Source: Helopsaltes ochotensis
Lineage: Eukaryota > Chordata > Aves > Passeriformes > Locustellidae
Reading direction: 5' to 3'
Assembly: GCA_013400155.1 (NCBI GenBank)
Contig: VXBM01000141.1
Coordinates: 1,020,285-1,084,284, forward strand
Length of the DNA: 64,000 nt
The notes beneath the pieces are model-generated. The model had not been told where the DNA came from. It saw nothing but the letters and a program-made list of their open reading frames with translations, and did not search any database. This document shows, in pieces, positions 34,185 to 49,100 of the stretch. Each line of letters opens with the position of its first letter. The stretch's first letter is position 1. The position numbers and the translations under genes were made by a program.

Positions 34185-37100
34185 TGGAGTAACTGTAATT
34201 ATTTTATGGAAAAGTTGTCCCAACTCTCTGACTACATGGTTTGTCAGACAATTTGAGTCTTTGGGGTTTGCCAAGCAGATTATAAATATGCAGTTTCTTC
34301 CAGGCTCTGTACCCTAAATGCAGCCCTGCTTCCTGCACCATTGGCAACTGCTGACGTTATAGTTTGGCTTGTTAATGATACTTAAATTCTAGTAAAGCAA
34401 GAAAAGAGAAACCAGAGCCTCAGGATCTTTATTATCCAGCAGATGAAAAATGAATCACAATAATGCTAGGTATGAAGCAATTAATGCTTGACATAAAAAA
34501 GGGTATTTTGGCCTTAAATTAGCTAGGGAATAGGTAAAATATTTTGTTGCATTGCAGTAAATATCCTGTAGATACAGCAGTTGGGATGGGTTTCAGGCAT
34601 AGCTGCTCCATCCCTGTTGTTTCCCTCTCTTGCTCAGAGTTTTGCTGAGGCACGCTGGAGCTACTCCATTTTTCGCTCTTGACAATTCAAGAATGCAACT
34701 GAGTGCGTGTGAAGCACTTGAAACTTCAAGCACTAATTGCTGAGTAATTAAAACTTTTATTATCGGGCAATTAAAACTCTAATTACTTAGCAGCTGGCAG
34801 AAATCCAGTCCATAATGATGACTATTCATTTTTATCTCTTTTAGCTTTTAGATGCCCTTTTGGTGAAAACAGCCTCAGAGAATGGAGTACCTCTACATAT
34901 GCAGATGGTTTACATCTCAAATATCCCCTGAGCCACAGAAAAGTGTCTGTGGCGTTTTGCTTCAGGGCTGCCATGCTTCTCGTCATCACACTGATTGCTT
35001 TTAACTTTCAATCCAGGCAGAGATTCCCACCGTGGAGCTGAGCTGGGAGCCACCAGCTTCAGCCCGTTACCACTCACCCAGAAAAGCCTCAGCAAAGGAC
35101 TCACACAAAAATGAATGCCATACTATTGATTCAGTATTGGCCCACCTGCTGAGTCACAAGTAACACCTCAGAAAGAAGAAGGGGTTTGTTAGGAGATTCA
35201 AAGGGACAAGGGCTTGGGCAGCTCTGTCGTGAGAAGGGATTTTTATGCATATCAGAAGCATGCCAGCCTCTGTATCACTGACTCCCTTGTCTCATTATCT
35301 CCTTCCCAAAACATATAAAGTTTGTTACAGTTCCTAGAGACTCTACTCAGAAAGTCTTTCAGAGCTCATTTGTATTTGTCATGGTTATCTGATTTTCCTG
35401 ATCTGCATTTTATTCAGTCCTTCCCTTTCTCTTTCTTCCTGCTCAGTAGTCAAATCCTTCCACCATCACTCCCTCCACAGTCCTCTCCACAAATTCATGA
35501 GTTCTTCCAAGTCTGTATGAACATTTGGAGCAAGCACTCTGATTTTCATTGTTCTGACTTAAGACACGTGTCAGTTAAGCACAAAAGCTGAGATATAGAA
35601 AGATTTTCAGTCAGTTTCTGCATTTAATGATTGCGAGTTCCACTTGAAATTTTTGCTGACTTTTACCTCTTCCTGCATTTATTTCCATCTCTAACATGAG
35701 TTGTCTGGGGACATCAAAGAACAGCAGAAGAGTTTACAACTTTTTACTAATTTTTTTCCTAAGGGATTTCTCTATAAAGTTATCAAGAAATTAAAGATGC
35801 AGAGTGATGTGCATGATTTTATGTTGATGCTGCAGCCAATTCATTTCAATGGCAGTAGCCATGAATATCTTAAGCACCAAGATCCCCAATTAATATTGAC
35901 AGAGAAAGCCCAGCCCAGTGATCTCGGAAGTCAGTGGAGAGTCTCCTATTGATTTATTGTTTTTATTTCTCTTACATACGTGTTAAGACACCTCCAATGT
36001 AGGTATGGGTCTGTCCTAAGGGCTGGTCAGTCATGTAACAAAAAGCTTATGATTTGCAGAGATAAGTTAGGAAAAATAAGCTTTTCATTATCGTTACTGA
36101 AAACATTTTCTATTACATATCTGTGCACTGCGCATGCTCATCCTCTTCCAAATCCCATCTCCAGAAGGGCCCTGGGAGCTCTGCCTGCTGCCCACTCAGG
36201 GCTCAGGGCTGGAGGTGGATCAGAGAGAGCAGCGTATCTGAGCACAGCCACCCCCTCCAAGCCCCCCTGCCTGACCCTGCACGGCCTCATCGCGTGCCCT
36301 GGAGTGCACCACTGCCTCTCCCTGAACACTGCAGGCAGCCCACACATCTCCTAATAAGGGTGGTTAAAAGTGCCCATTGAAACAGGCACAGAAATCTCTA
36401 TTTTCTGCTTGCTGCAGGAGCCCATCCAGTCTCCTACGGTTCTGTTGACTCAATTCCACTCTCCTTCAAGACTACACAGCCTCTTGAACAAAAAGAAAGC
36501 CATGTTTGCCAACTCACTGACCTGCTTCTATCTGCTTAGCTGATGCACCTTTATGGTTTAAACCTAACATCACATTTGAGGCTGACAATAGCCTAATTTT
36601 AAAGATGTTTTCATCTCTCTTAAGAGATTCTGCCAGAATCTTCTGCACTTCATTAGCCATGTGGTAAATATTTGTGATCCTCTCCCAGGTTTTCCCTGCA
36701 GTTTGATTGGTGAGGGTACAGATGTTTAGTTTTGCTTTCCAGTTCATGCATCTGTTCATTATTTCCCAGTTGCTTCCTGCGATGTGTTTGCTCAATAAGC
36801 ACAGAGCATAGCTGCAGGAGTTCTCAGTTATTTGTGCAACATCAATGCCCTTTTCTTCCCCTATGAAAAGGTGTGAAGCACGATTTGGGCCCTGTGCAGA
36901 CCACTGCTCCAAAGCAAGTACAGCTCCCCGGGGCTCTGGGACATGAACAGTTTAATTGGGGTTATGACTCAAAAGGAAAATTTTGATTGTCATCAGAGGT
37001 ATGAGAAAGAGTTATCTCATTGCTTCAGAAGGACACCTTTCATGAAGGACAGGAGGAGCAAAGGAACAAAAAGGATTTGAGTCCTCAAGAGGGATTTAAG

Positions 37101-40100
37101 TTTTGCCAAAGAGAACAGACTCAGCACTGTCCCCAAAATGATTGTATGGGCAGATATATTAGCCATTATAATTAGTGCCATGCAAAAAATGATAAGTGGT
37201 CCAAGCTGACTGAATCTGTTTCCTTGCAGAGGCTGCTGGGCAGTTCCTAAAAGCTGTTGCTTTGGATTTTAGGGCAAATGCCTGAAATGCTACCAAGACG
37301 ATTCCTTACTGTGTGGGCGACCGCACACTGGAGCAGATTGTCCAGAGGGGCTGTGGAATCTCCCGCACTGGAGATATTTAAGAATTGTCTGAACACAATC
37401 CTGTGCAGTGTGCTCTGAGATGACCCTGCTTGAGCAGGGAGGTGGGAGCAGGTGATCCACTGTGCTCCCTTCCAACCTGGCCTGTTCTGTCTGGATGATT
37501 CTGTAACTGTGGGAAGCATAGGTTTGAACTCTCCTTGACCACACTGTGCAGAAGAGAAGAGGACATGAGTGTCAAAGTTTGTATACACTTGAAAAAAAGC
37601 TTTTGTTTCATGTTTCTCTTTGATAACCTTACTTCTGAGGGCTTGCACACAGACCAGAAGTATCTCTTATACATAAAGAATTTTATTTCTATCTAATGGC
37701 ACTTTGGTGGGTCCATGCTGAGTTGCTTCCTTGCTGGAGTAACAATTCCCTATTCCCTATCTGCTGCCTCAGGCTAACAGGGAAATAACCTTGAAAATAC
37801 CTGTCTACCATTCTGCAATGGCACCAAAAGCATCACTTACATCAGGGTGGGGGGGTGTTAACCTACGACAGGTGTGTCAGGCAGTGGAAGTGGTAATGTA
37901 AATCACAAAATGGGCAGGATTATTAAAGGATTGATGTGGTTTATGCTCTTGACTCCTTGTCCTGTGCTTGGCTCATCCCCAGAAGGATGCATCTTCACCA
38001 TCTGGGCCTGCAGCTGTCACCAGGGCAGAATGTGAGCTTTGGCTACACTCCCTGACTTTTTGATTTTCTGTATCAAAACTGCTGTATTAGAAATCATTGA
38101 AGACTTTGTCCCAGTGCAGGAGTGCTGGGTTTGAGGTGGAAAAGTTTTGACAAAAACTGTTTAAGAGTTTGTTTTTCTAATATCCTAAGTTCCGACACAG
38201 GAGAAATTGACAGACCGGGGATTTGGAGGAAGAATAAGGGCAATAAAATAAGGGAAACACACACAAAATCCTAGAAAGACAAGGAAAAAAATCTGCAATG
38301 TTACAGCTTAGCATCTGAAACTTGTGTCTGGATTTGCAGTTATTGACATAAGCAGCTTCTATGACAAGTGCAGTGCAAAGACTTTTACATTCCAACTTTC
38401 ATACATTCAAATCTCCATCACTGGGGGATTAAATCCCAATGCCCCTTAGGAGGACACAGCAGTGAGATGGAGAAAACATTTTCATTACAAAACAGCATGA
38501 ATTAGCACATGTTTAAAAGCAGCTACCAAGGGAATGTGCCTCTGTTTGCTCTCAGTTCATATCCTTGCTATCAGCTCCTAAGGCTAAACGTAATGCCTGA
38601 CTGTTGACTAAAGTGAAAATGGACATTAGCATCATCTGTAGCTATTAAAAAAATGGTTAAAGGAAATGAAAAACTGTCTTGAAAAGTTTTGTCAATAATG
38701 ATGTAAGAAATAGATCCCCCTAAAAAGCTGTCAACAGGCAATACTGTTCTTAGGGAAAAAATCAGTTTAAACTTTAAATTAATAGCAGATTGTATTCAAT
38801 TCCATAGTGCAACACATTATCAGTTTTTTTCAGAGTTAGTTAGTTTTTACTAATTTATCTCCTTTTTAAGAAAGAAACACATTCCGAAAGGGTGCTTCAG
38901 TTGCGTAAAACAGAACCCATTCCTCCATAAACTTCTGCACTTTGTAAATGACCTGAGATGTGTGCGATTAGATTAATGTGCAACAGAGTTCCCATACAAA
39001 AAAACTGGAGTGGTAATAGCCTCTCTAGCTACTTGGCACAAGTAGGAAATGTAAAGGTGTGTTAGAAAGACCAAAAAACCATTATGCTTGCAGAAATTGA
39101 TATTGGTAGAGAAGAAAATGGTCAGCTGAGTCTGCATTTGTGAGAGGTGGAGGATATTTACATTTATGACTTAAGTGAAATGGTTTCAAAGATATCACTA
39201 ACACCAACCAACTAAAATGGTCTGAGAATTTATTCCCTCATATGGAATTTCCATTATGCAGCATTTTCACCTGTTCCCAGGCTGAAACAATGGATACTGT
39301 ATTATTTATTCTTCCCTTGGTGTGATAAGGAGGCATCCCCACCTGGAATTATTTATGCTCATAATAAAACATTCCAGTCAGCCAGGAAAGGCCTTTAATA
39401 TGCTGGAGAAAAGTTGCTGCACAAGGTGTGAAGAGAAAAAATGCACCCAGAGAAACTGAAGGAAAGAAGAAGTGAAATATATTGTTTTCTTGTCCTTCAG
39501 TTTGCTGCTATATTACCACAAACTGGGGATAGACTATGGCAAAAACTGTATAAGTGAAGGGCAACAATAAAGGAAAGAAATATCAACCCTGCTGCACAGG
39601 TTTAATGCACAGGCAATAAATAATTGTGGTAACACAGTTAATTTCAGGCAGTTGGGAAATGCAGCAGTATTTTGTATTCCTGTCCTCACTGAAGAGCCAC
39701 CTCTCCTTCCCTATCTGTGCTGCTCACAATGATCCCGATCCAAGGGAAAGACAGCAAGCAGTCCTAATTAAACACGTTTGAAATAGTTTCTTACACATGA
39801 ACAAGGGAAGGGGTACAACGATGATCCAATCTACTTCCACTTCTCCCAGGAGGCAGCAGAGAAAGGAGTGAGGGAGGCAGGAAGAAACACAGCAGGGTGT
39901 TTGTGTTTTGGTGCTGAGCCGGGGGGAGCACCCCAGGAGCAGAACGGAGCAGGTGCCTCTGCTGTGGAGCAGTGGAGAGAGAGCAAAGGACAGCAGAGCT
40001 CTGCTTCACAGGGACAGACAGAGCTCCAGCAGCTCCAGGAGCTTCCTGCAAGGCGCTGCCAAGGCCCTTCAACACCGAATCGCTCTCAGCAGCTCTCCGC

Positions 40101-43100
40101 CCCTCGTACACCGACACCGCAGAGCCCCAAGGGGTGGGCTCAGGCCTCGCACCACCTCCCTCCAGGTATGTATTTCCCCAGGGCTGAGTCACTGGGCACG
40201 GAGAAGAGGTATTCCCTCGGTAGCTAAGAACGGCTGGGGTTCCTTTGTGTCTTGGCAGCAGAGGTGGCTCCTTGCCGAGGGTTTTGCCGAGTCTGACCGA
40301 ACCGAGCTGCAGCTGCAAGGCAGCCCCGGCCGGCACTCCCTCCTTCCCTCACCGCTCCGTGTGGCCAGCTAAGCCAGGAATCTGCCTGGTGGTGGATGGA
40401 GGGGAAAAGCAAACCGAGAAAAACAGCGGTAGTTTTTCAGCCGTCTCACTTCACAACACATCTGCTTCGCCAGCAGCGTTTCTACACGGGAGAAACTCCC
40501 GGTGCAGCTGTGCTCTAACTGTTCTATCTGGTGGTGATTCAAGTCCTCAGATGACCTAAGGATGGAAATCAGCCCTGGGAGGAAAAGCAGAAGCTCTTCC
40601 TCATGCCTTCACACCCTTGATCTAGCCACCAGATGGATGAGATTCTTTTTTTGTTATTGTTGATGGCCACCTCAACAGGGGTAGTCACTGCTCCTGCTAG
40701 AGGTGAGGGTTGGCTGCGGGACCATTAGCTGCCAAACACTTTTTCCCCTTCTATGCTAACAGCCCACTGAGCTTTTAACAGAGGAATTTCAACTGGCAGA
40801 AAGAATTTGTAATTTTTTTTTTCCCAGACTGGATGAAGAGAAAAGAATCGAAGGTCCAGTTTGAACCACAGACCTAGCAGGGAGTATTATGAAATTTTAT
40901 TTCACGATCATATGACAGCTCAGAAATGCCAGGGACCCTGGAATTATTCACTTAAGCCATCTGTGAATGGTTTCAACTGGCAAATAAATTCAAATGTCTG
41001 ACAGTGGGTCTAGGAGCAGTCTCTGATCTGATTGCCAACTATTATTATTTTATTCATGTATGAACTGCTCACACACATGAAAGAACAAGGTACTCCTCAC
41101 CCTAAATATGAATATCGCAGCTCAGAACTGAGGAGGAATAAACATTAGATTGACCATTTTCCCATTTCTTCTCACTCCAATTAGAAACTACCAGAAATGT
41201 TTTCCCTTTTCCTTTAGATCCCCATCCAAATTGAAATAAATTGTTAGGATGTGAATATATAAATACCAGTTTTCTGCTTCCTCTGCTCTGGGATTTCACT
41301 TGCTCTTCAAAAGCAGGGAAACCCCAGCTGCCTTTCCAGCTGTTCATTGAGATCCAAATGTCAGTGCACCTGCTGGGGTTTTCTTAATGACACAAATATG
41401 TTCTGGATGAGAAAGAGTATAAATCAGCCTTGCCCAGTAAACAAAAAGAATGGGGACGCTGGGTCCTTTTTGTAAAGAAATGTGTTATTTTAGGAGGCAA
41501 TGCCTTTTCAAATCATTGTATGATTTCTAGAAGAGCCAATAAAGATAAGAAGTCTGAGAAAGGGACTCAAGACCTGAAGATGGATTTGCGTTTGTCTCTG
41601 AACTAGACTGGTAGAGCTGCTTTGCTCCATGAGCAGACCATGAAGGATGGAAAGCTGGGCTGTATCCCTGGGTGGGAGTCAGGGCAAACACATGTTTCTT
41701 CTGGGGAGGTGAGGATCAGCACAGGAAGACATCTATTCTGTCAAGTACACACCTGTGTGCATGTCTGGGCTCTGTTATGTTAATGTCTGCCTCTCTGTGG
41801 AAATAATATTAAAATATTAGTGAAGCTCAAATATAATCCTTCACTAAATCTGATCAGTGGATTTCAATGTATGCAGATGCAATGTTGGGCCAAGACAGTC
41901 TTTGTGATATTGCCATAAACATAGCACAGAAATATAAAGGATGAATATAAAATGAGTTTGGTTTGTAGCTGCATCCTCCATTTCACAAACACACATATGA
42001 GATTTCCATTTTACAAAGCTGACATTTTTCCAATTTTCATTGTTATTCCAAACCCTCCTAAACCCTGGCTATTTCTAGATCTTTCAGGTTTCAAGATCTG
42101 CTGAAATAAAGCTGAGACTGATCTACAACTGCATTCACCATTAAATACGGAAAGCCTTGCCAAAACCTGGAATGTTGCAAATTGTTAAAGGCTGCTGGAC
42201 ACTGTCGGTGCAATCCTCAGCTGACCCGAGCTGGCACCACCAGCCCTGTGACACTGCTCTGCTGGCAGCTAGGTCACAGAGAACCCTGTGCTCTGAAAGA
42301 CACACCTGGGATCACAGAGGAGACAAGAAAGGTAGAGTCAGAGTTACAGAAATTTTACAGCCAACAGAACAAAGCAAATATCCTGTTTCCTGAGGGGAGA
42401 GACCTGAAAGGCACAAAATGCTGACAGCTGTGCCCGAAGTTGATGGAAATTCAAAACCTTTTTCAACCTCTTTCACTTCTGCAGTTCTTGCCTCTACAGG
42501 TGCCATCTCCCAGTGGCTCCCAGCCCAAGAGGACCCTGCCAATTTGTCACATGTATTTGAATCAGTGCTCCTCTTCCCTAAGGTACACCCTCTTCTGGAG
42601 CCATTTGAGCTGAACTTGTAAAATAGATTTTGGCTTATGGGAAAATAATGTAAGTAAATGTTTAAGGAAAAAAATGACATAATCTTCTAAATTTAGGATG
42701 AATAAATTTAGAGAAAGGGAGGAAGGCCTGATTTCCAATGAAACCCTCTAGCATGCTGCTGACTGAAACCAGCTGGGCATCGGTTCTTTGGTTTAACTCT
42801 GTGTGTGAGGACTGAGTGTGAAGGCATTATTACTGTGGAGAAGCACTTTAAATCAGATGCTGTGATACTCATTGTAAATCTCATCCTGTTGTTTCCTACA
42901 TTTGAGATTTCTTCTTACTGGTTCAGAGACTCTGAAGCTTCTGTAATGAAATGAGCTTACTTAGAAAGGTTTTGCTGGCATGTGGGTTATATCCTGCTAG
43001 AGAAAAATCTGCTGTCTGTTGCTTTGGCCTACAGAATCGCTCCTTGCCAAAGCTGGACTTCAGCATGGGATTTATCTCCATGACAGATCTTCCTCAGCTT

Positions 43101-46100
43101 GCTAGTGATGGTGATCTCCCAGGTAAACTTATAGGCACCACCTGGTTATGAATATGTGATTGATACCCATCTTACGTCATCTTCATAGGATTTCCTTTTG
43201 TCAAGTTAGGGTAATCATTGTCTGAGATACTGGAACATAGTAGTTGTTTATAGGGGTAGATATTTATAGGGATAGATTTAGTATGGCCACAAAATGAGGC
43301 AGGGACTACTTGCCTCCTTATTTATAATTCCAAATGCTAGCTCCAGAGGTCTTTAAGTTCTGTTTTGACCTCTGAGTGCCAAGGATTAAGGATGGATGAA
43401 GGAGAATGAAAACTAGGCTGAGCTCCTTGGATTAGTAGCTGTTAACCATTGGGTTGCAGAGACAGGCTGCCATGAGCACACCGATTTGTTGGGAAAGGAA
43501 CTCTCAGAGGGTGATTTATAACCTTGTCTAAATAATACATGCGTTAATTTGTCAGCAAAAGCACCCATAGGGAAATGCATTGGGCTTTGAAAACCGCTCA
43601 GTAAACCACACAATGTTCCAGCAGTTGCTCCCAGCTGGAATTGCAATGAGAAGGACTGGCACTCTTTTCCACTCAGTGGGCAGACATCTGGGGGGGGATG
43701 AGCTCCAGCCTCAGGTCCAGCAGCATTCATGTGCAGAGGAATCAGGGATGATACATCTGCTTCTCTGACAGCTTCCATCTTGGTTGGTAGCATGAATTTA
43801 ACCAGGAGGGAAAAGCTCCTGGGGGAACATCACAGATGGGTGTGAAAAGCCAGCTGGGCAGGACACACATTTCTATCTTGGATCAAGAAAATAGAAAGGG
43901 AGCATTTAAGACATGAGAAAAGTTGGTTACACTGCCGAATTTGTGCAAGCAGAAACAGCTCTTTACCTTGATGGTGATATTTTACTTCAGAGTCCCTCTA
44001 TGTTCCTTTGGAGGATCTAAGTGCACATGTTTTTCAGCTCTGGCATTCACTTTGGCTGGACCACAGCACACACAGGGAGTGGGGCTGACATAACTGGGTG
44101 CATGATGGATTGATGGGCTGTAGCACATGCAGTTAGTCATTCAGGGTTTGAAGGATATCCAGAAATTCCCAGCAAGTGTCCAGCAGCCTGCTCCCAAAAT
44201 ACAGCTTCTGGCTAGAAAAGGAGTGTCTTTCTAGGGAAGTACAATTTGTTACGGTATCCCTAACACTTAGGTATTTACCAGGCAGATTCTTCAAAACCAG
44301 ACTTCATCAGCTGAAGCCCACAAGCACTTCCCTGCTGTGAACATGGAAAGTGCAGCAGCATGGCAGCCCTACTCCCCAGTCTGACTGCCCCGTCTCTCTC
44401 AGTCCCACTGCTGAACATCTCCATCCTGCTCTCTGCCCTCCTTCCTCCATCCCTAATATGCAGCAGTGCCCAGGCCTCAGACAGGTGGCTGCTGTCTTCC
44501 CTCAGAGCAGTAGGATGGTTTTAGGGAGCGATCAGATGCTGTGCTGCCCATTCATTTCCCCCTGGCTTTTCCCAGGTGTCCTGTGTGTCAACAGGGCCAC
44601 ATCATCATCTTCTTTCTGCTGGGGAGCCCAACAGGGCAGACACACAGTGTCCCCTGCCACTTGGGTCTAACTGAGGCTGATAGATCTGATTTTTGCTGAT
44701 GGCATCTGATTCCTGCTATGGGACAGCCCAGTGTGGAAAAATCTTTGGATACTTTTCTATCCTCATTTCTTTGTGAGGACCCAACCGAGCTTTATGTTTG
44801 CTAAGTACAAGTCAGGGTAGGACAGCCCCTTTGAGTTCTGTTTGTTAAAATAACCCTGGCAGTGGAAAGCAACAGAACAAGTAGTGTATACATTTTTATC
44901 ATTAGACTATTCACTTCCAAAACTTTCTGCCAAATTGGCATGGTAATCCATGAAAACAGAAGTTGCTGCAGCTATGAAAAATGGATGGTTTCACTCAACA
45001 CATGCTGTACTATATTAGGAGGTCCACAAGTAATGTTTGACTGGAAATGGAGTTTGTTCAGTGCCAAGCCATGAATAATTACAGTAAATAAAAAATGGAG
45101 CATGTTAAATGTCTTTTATTTTAAAAGGGGGCTTAAAACATAATCAGTTCCCTGAGACATAAAATCTGTGGTTAATAAATAAATTCAATAAACACTTTGT
45201 GTTTCTTCAGAGCCAAGCATAAACAAAAAACTATGTCATGGCTGTGAGCATTATGAAAACCAGGCAGGAAACTGAGGGCTTTCAAAACTTGATCCATTTC
45301 TCCAGGGACTGATAGGGAGATACAGGGACTCGTGCAATTGTGGTGCTGAATCTTACAACTGATGTAAATGGGAAATGCTGTAGCTCCATAGTCCTTTAAA
45401 ACTGCAAGATTCCTGCAGGTTCTGTGGAATAAAACAGGCTGTTTCTTGGGCAGTGGCAAGAGTTTTTTTGCATACCTACATAGTGTAGAAGATCAAAGGG
45501 AGGGGCTAAAAAAAGTGAAGATATCCTGAGACACTGATGATTCAGTAGCAGTAACTTTAATTTTTATACTGTGACTAGAGGTCAGTTGTACAGACTAGAA
45601 GCTCTAAATATCCTGGTAGGCTGAGAGGCTGTTGGGGACTAGAAGTAAACTTGAATCCTGCTTACACGAGAAAAAGGCAGAGCCAGTTCCAAAGAAAAGC
45701 AACCATTCCAAGAGCCTGAGAGGCAGTTGGGTAAGATGAAGGCCAGCTGTGACAGATGGGCATCTGCTGAAGTGTGGGTTCAAATGGATGCATACTGGGC
45801 TGACAAGGGAGGCAATGCCACTCTAATCTTGAGTGCACTTTAATACTTCCCATCCATATTTATACATTTTCTCTCTCTGCACCTTTCCTTTATCTTCATT
45901 TTCCCTCTCCTTCATCTTCATTTTCCCTCTCCTTCATACTATTTTTTACCCCCAGCCTTTTCCCTGTTTTTTCTCATCATATCTGTCCTTTGCCTTTGAT
46001 TCTGTCTCCCTCTTTCTGTCTCAAATTATCCCTGCCAGAATGGAAAGTCTCTGCTCTTCCCAAGACAGAGAAGAGATTAGAAGCATCAAGTCCTTTTGTG

Positions 46101-49100
46101 GCACACCACCACCTGCCAAATGGATGGAGATGATTAAATCCTGATGTTCTGGCTTGCAGCAGATATCCACATCCATTCCAGTGCAGTTTACTCTCTTTAC
46201 AATCAGGCAGAAGCTATTTGAAGTGCTCTGCTTTCCCTGTGCCCTGCCAGGGGGTGAAGGGGCCAGGCAGGCGTTGCAGAAGACCTTGTGAGTTTGGGTT
46301 GCCAATCTGAGACCAAAGCACATCATTGTCCTCCCACAGTCCCATTTCCTCCCAAATCACCTTTGAGCACTGAACAACTTATTTTTCCCTTTCTCAGCAT
46401 CTTTTTTCAGCTGACCACCTGGCTCCTCCTGAGCAGAGGGAGGCTCAGTGGTTTGGAGCCTGGCTCCTGTCTGGTGACCTGTTTCCCTGTGGCTAGGGAG
46501 GAATTTCCAGAGGACGAGTGGTATGCAGGCTGCTCTCAGGGGAACTGGGGGGCTGCCAAACCTAACCAGCAAACTGGGCCAGGAAAGGGCCTCCCGTATG
46601 CTTTCACCAGAGGAGAGGAATGTTTGTGGAAACTGGGAGTAGTGGAACTTATTTAACCTTGCTTCTCTCCTCCTCACATTCTGAGCCTCCAGCCCAGCAC
46701 GGAGGCCGTGCTGTAACGAGCACTGTGACAGCGAGAGAAGTGGAGACAGGTTACTGCTGCAGCTCAGGGAAGGGAAAGGGAGATAAAGGTGAGGCTTGGT
46801 CACTGAGTAGGCACGGGAACACCACAGCTTGTGGTGCAGATTTGGGCTGGCTTAATGTCTCTGAATGAGCAAGTATGCTGTAGGGGATATATCATAAATC
46901 TGCCACAGCAACTCCCAAATTAAACAGGATTTGGGTGTAATGACTTGGGCACAATTGAAACATACAGGATCCCTGCCTTGATTTTCTTTCCTTCCAGTTA
47001 GAGAGAAAACCCCATAGAAGACAGTCCCCTTGGGGTTTTTTTTGTATTAAAGAAAAAGCGTCATTTGCAGCTTATTCTCAAGTTGCTTTTTTTTTCCTTT
47101 TCATGACGCTTTGATACATTTCCCCCTCTGCTTCCCAGTATGAGCTCTCTGCACAGCTGACCTGCATCACCCTCACCCTTGTCCGTGCCACTTCGATGAA
47201 AACCCCTGTAAAAAGTAAATAACTGATTTGGGCTGGAAAATTTTTAAAAAGCAAGGAAACAAAATTCCAGATAATGAATTGTGGCATCACTTCTGAGAGC
47301 AGAAAAACTACTGTTGATTTTTGTCATGCTGGTTTGCATGGTAGTGCTTTTGAAGTTAAAGCAAGGGCCAGGTTTGTTCCCTTCAAACCAAGACACTCAC
47401 AGAGCTCCCTGTTTTGTTGCAGCCAGGTCCATGTACCCAGCTGGCTTCTCTGCATCTCGGATGGAGTCAGCTCACCTCAGCAGAACCAGTGTGGTGCAGG
47501 GACATCCACAGAGCCCTGGCTGTGCCTGTGGACAATCACCAGTTTCTCCTCCAGCACCCTGGGCTTGCCCCGTGGGTCCTGCCCTGCCTTGAACCCGGGC
47601 ACAGGCTCTGTGTGCAAAGTTAATTGCTGCCCCACTCAGCTCTTTACCTCTGCAATTTACATCTTGCCTGTCACCATCTGAATAATCAGGGCCTCTGCAG
47701 CCCGATGATGTTCATTAAGGCCTGCTGACTTCCCCTTCAATTAGACTGTACTATTCAGTGCTTCTGACAGGATTCCTTTCTGCGTGAGAAGTCATTACAG
47801 TCCTGCTGAATTTGGCATGATCTACCCCGGGAAAACAAGAAAAAGCACTTTATGCTTCAGAAACAGAATTAAAAAAAAAATCACAGCTATTAACAATACA
47901 CAGGACTAAACACACACACAGCCATCCTGAAGAGATTTGGAGCAGGGATTTAATGACTCTGTGCCTCATGACAAAAAAGAATGCTAGTATTTCCTCTCCT
48001 TAATTACAGTGAAAGTTCTCTGGAGATGGACAGCTTATTTCTTATTCTGTGTGTTTGCATAATGCCAGGTACCACTGAGGTGTCTGGGCCCAGCAGCTGA
48101 GTATAAGGTAACCAGGAGGGGACTCACAGTGTTTCAGAGTCTTTGCATGAGTTATTTCTTTCATCACAGAGCTGCCTCACCTATGGAAGAGAACACTGGT
48201 TGATCAACAGGCACTAAGAGCAGTGAGATGGTTGTTGGAGGTGAGTTGAAGGGAGTTATTTCCAGGTGAAGTGGAAGGAGGGGCTGAAAGGGCAGGAGGT
48301 GCTTCCCAGATGAGCTTTGGCTGGGGCAGGAGGACCTTTGTGCAAACTGATCCAGATGCCAGAACAGCTCCATTCCTGGAACTGGGGCAAGTAGATGTGA
48401 CACTACAGCATGCAGGAATTCCAAAAAAGATGACCAAAGTGGCAGCAAATGTCTAACTGACTCGCCAGTCCTCAGTACTGGGATGGAACTGGGATCACCA
48501 GGAAGATTCCACAGGTGCCACCCTCAGCAAATGGATCTCATTTGGTCTAGGACATATCAAAGAGAAAAAAGTTTTACTTCATGTGTTCCCCTCTTATTGT
48601 TTACTCAGGTTTCCTCAAAATTGTGTAGCTCCTCTCTCTTTTTAGCTTTTACTGTATGAGCTGTAAGCTTGAGCCATTTTTGGCTGCTTCCTGTGGTTAA
48701 TAAAGTCTCAGAATCCCTGAGATCTTTCCTTCCTAACAGCATGACTGCTTTTATAGAGAACAAAATCATCTGTGATCTAAACTAAAATGTGAAAACTTAC
48801 ATAATCTATCTTCCCTCTGATCTTATCAGAGTTTAGCATCTTTGCCCTAGAAGAGATTAGAAACTTTGATTTTTTTTTTTTTTTTTTAAGCATCCTTTGC
48901 ATGTCTTTCAGGTTCCGGTATCCACTGTGAATTCTGATTTAGGGATCATCCTCCATGCAGGTTAAATTAATTAAGTCTGGCCCTAAAGGAGCATTTGGGG
49001 AATCAGGACACGTTAGAATGGATTTTGATTACAGTCACAGCCCTACTGGACTAGATATTTATTCTTGGGTAAATGGTTAAAATCCATCCAGAGACTGTGA

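Noticed and set aside
37247..37674. Minus-strand open frames of 98-133 codons
   Set aside because: They are antisense readings of the CR1 fragment at 37324-37506.
39791..40336. 181-codon minus-strand open frame, the longest in the window
   Set aside because: It lies in the CpG/GC-rich patch, where stops are rare, and open frames occur on both strands. Composition is Pro/Ser/Gly/Leu-rich with no recognisable domain.
46357..46803. 148-codon minus-strand open frame in FAM180A intron 1
   Set aside because: No recognisable motif and a competing frame on the plus strand; Ser/Pro/Leu-rich noise.
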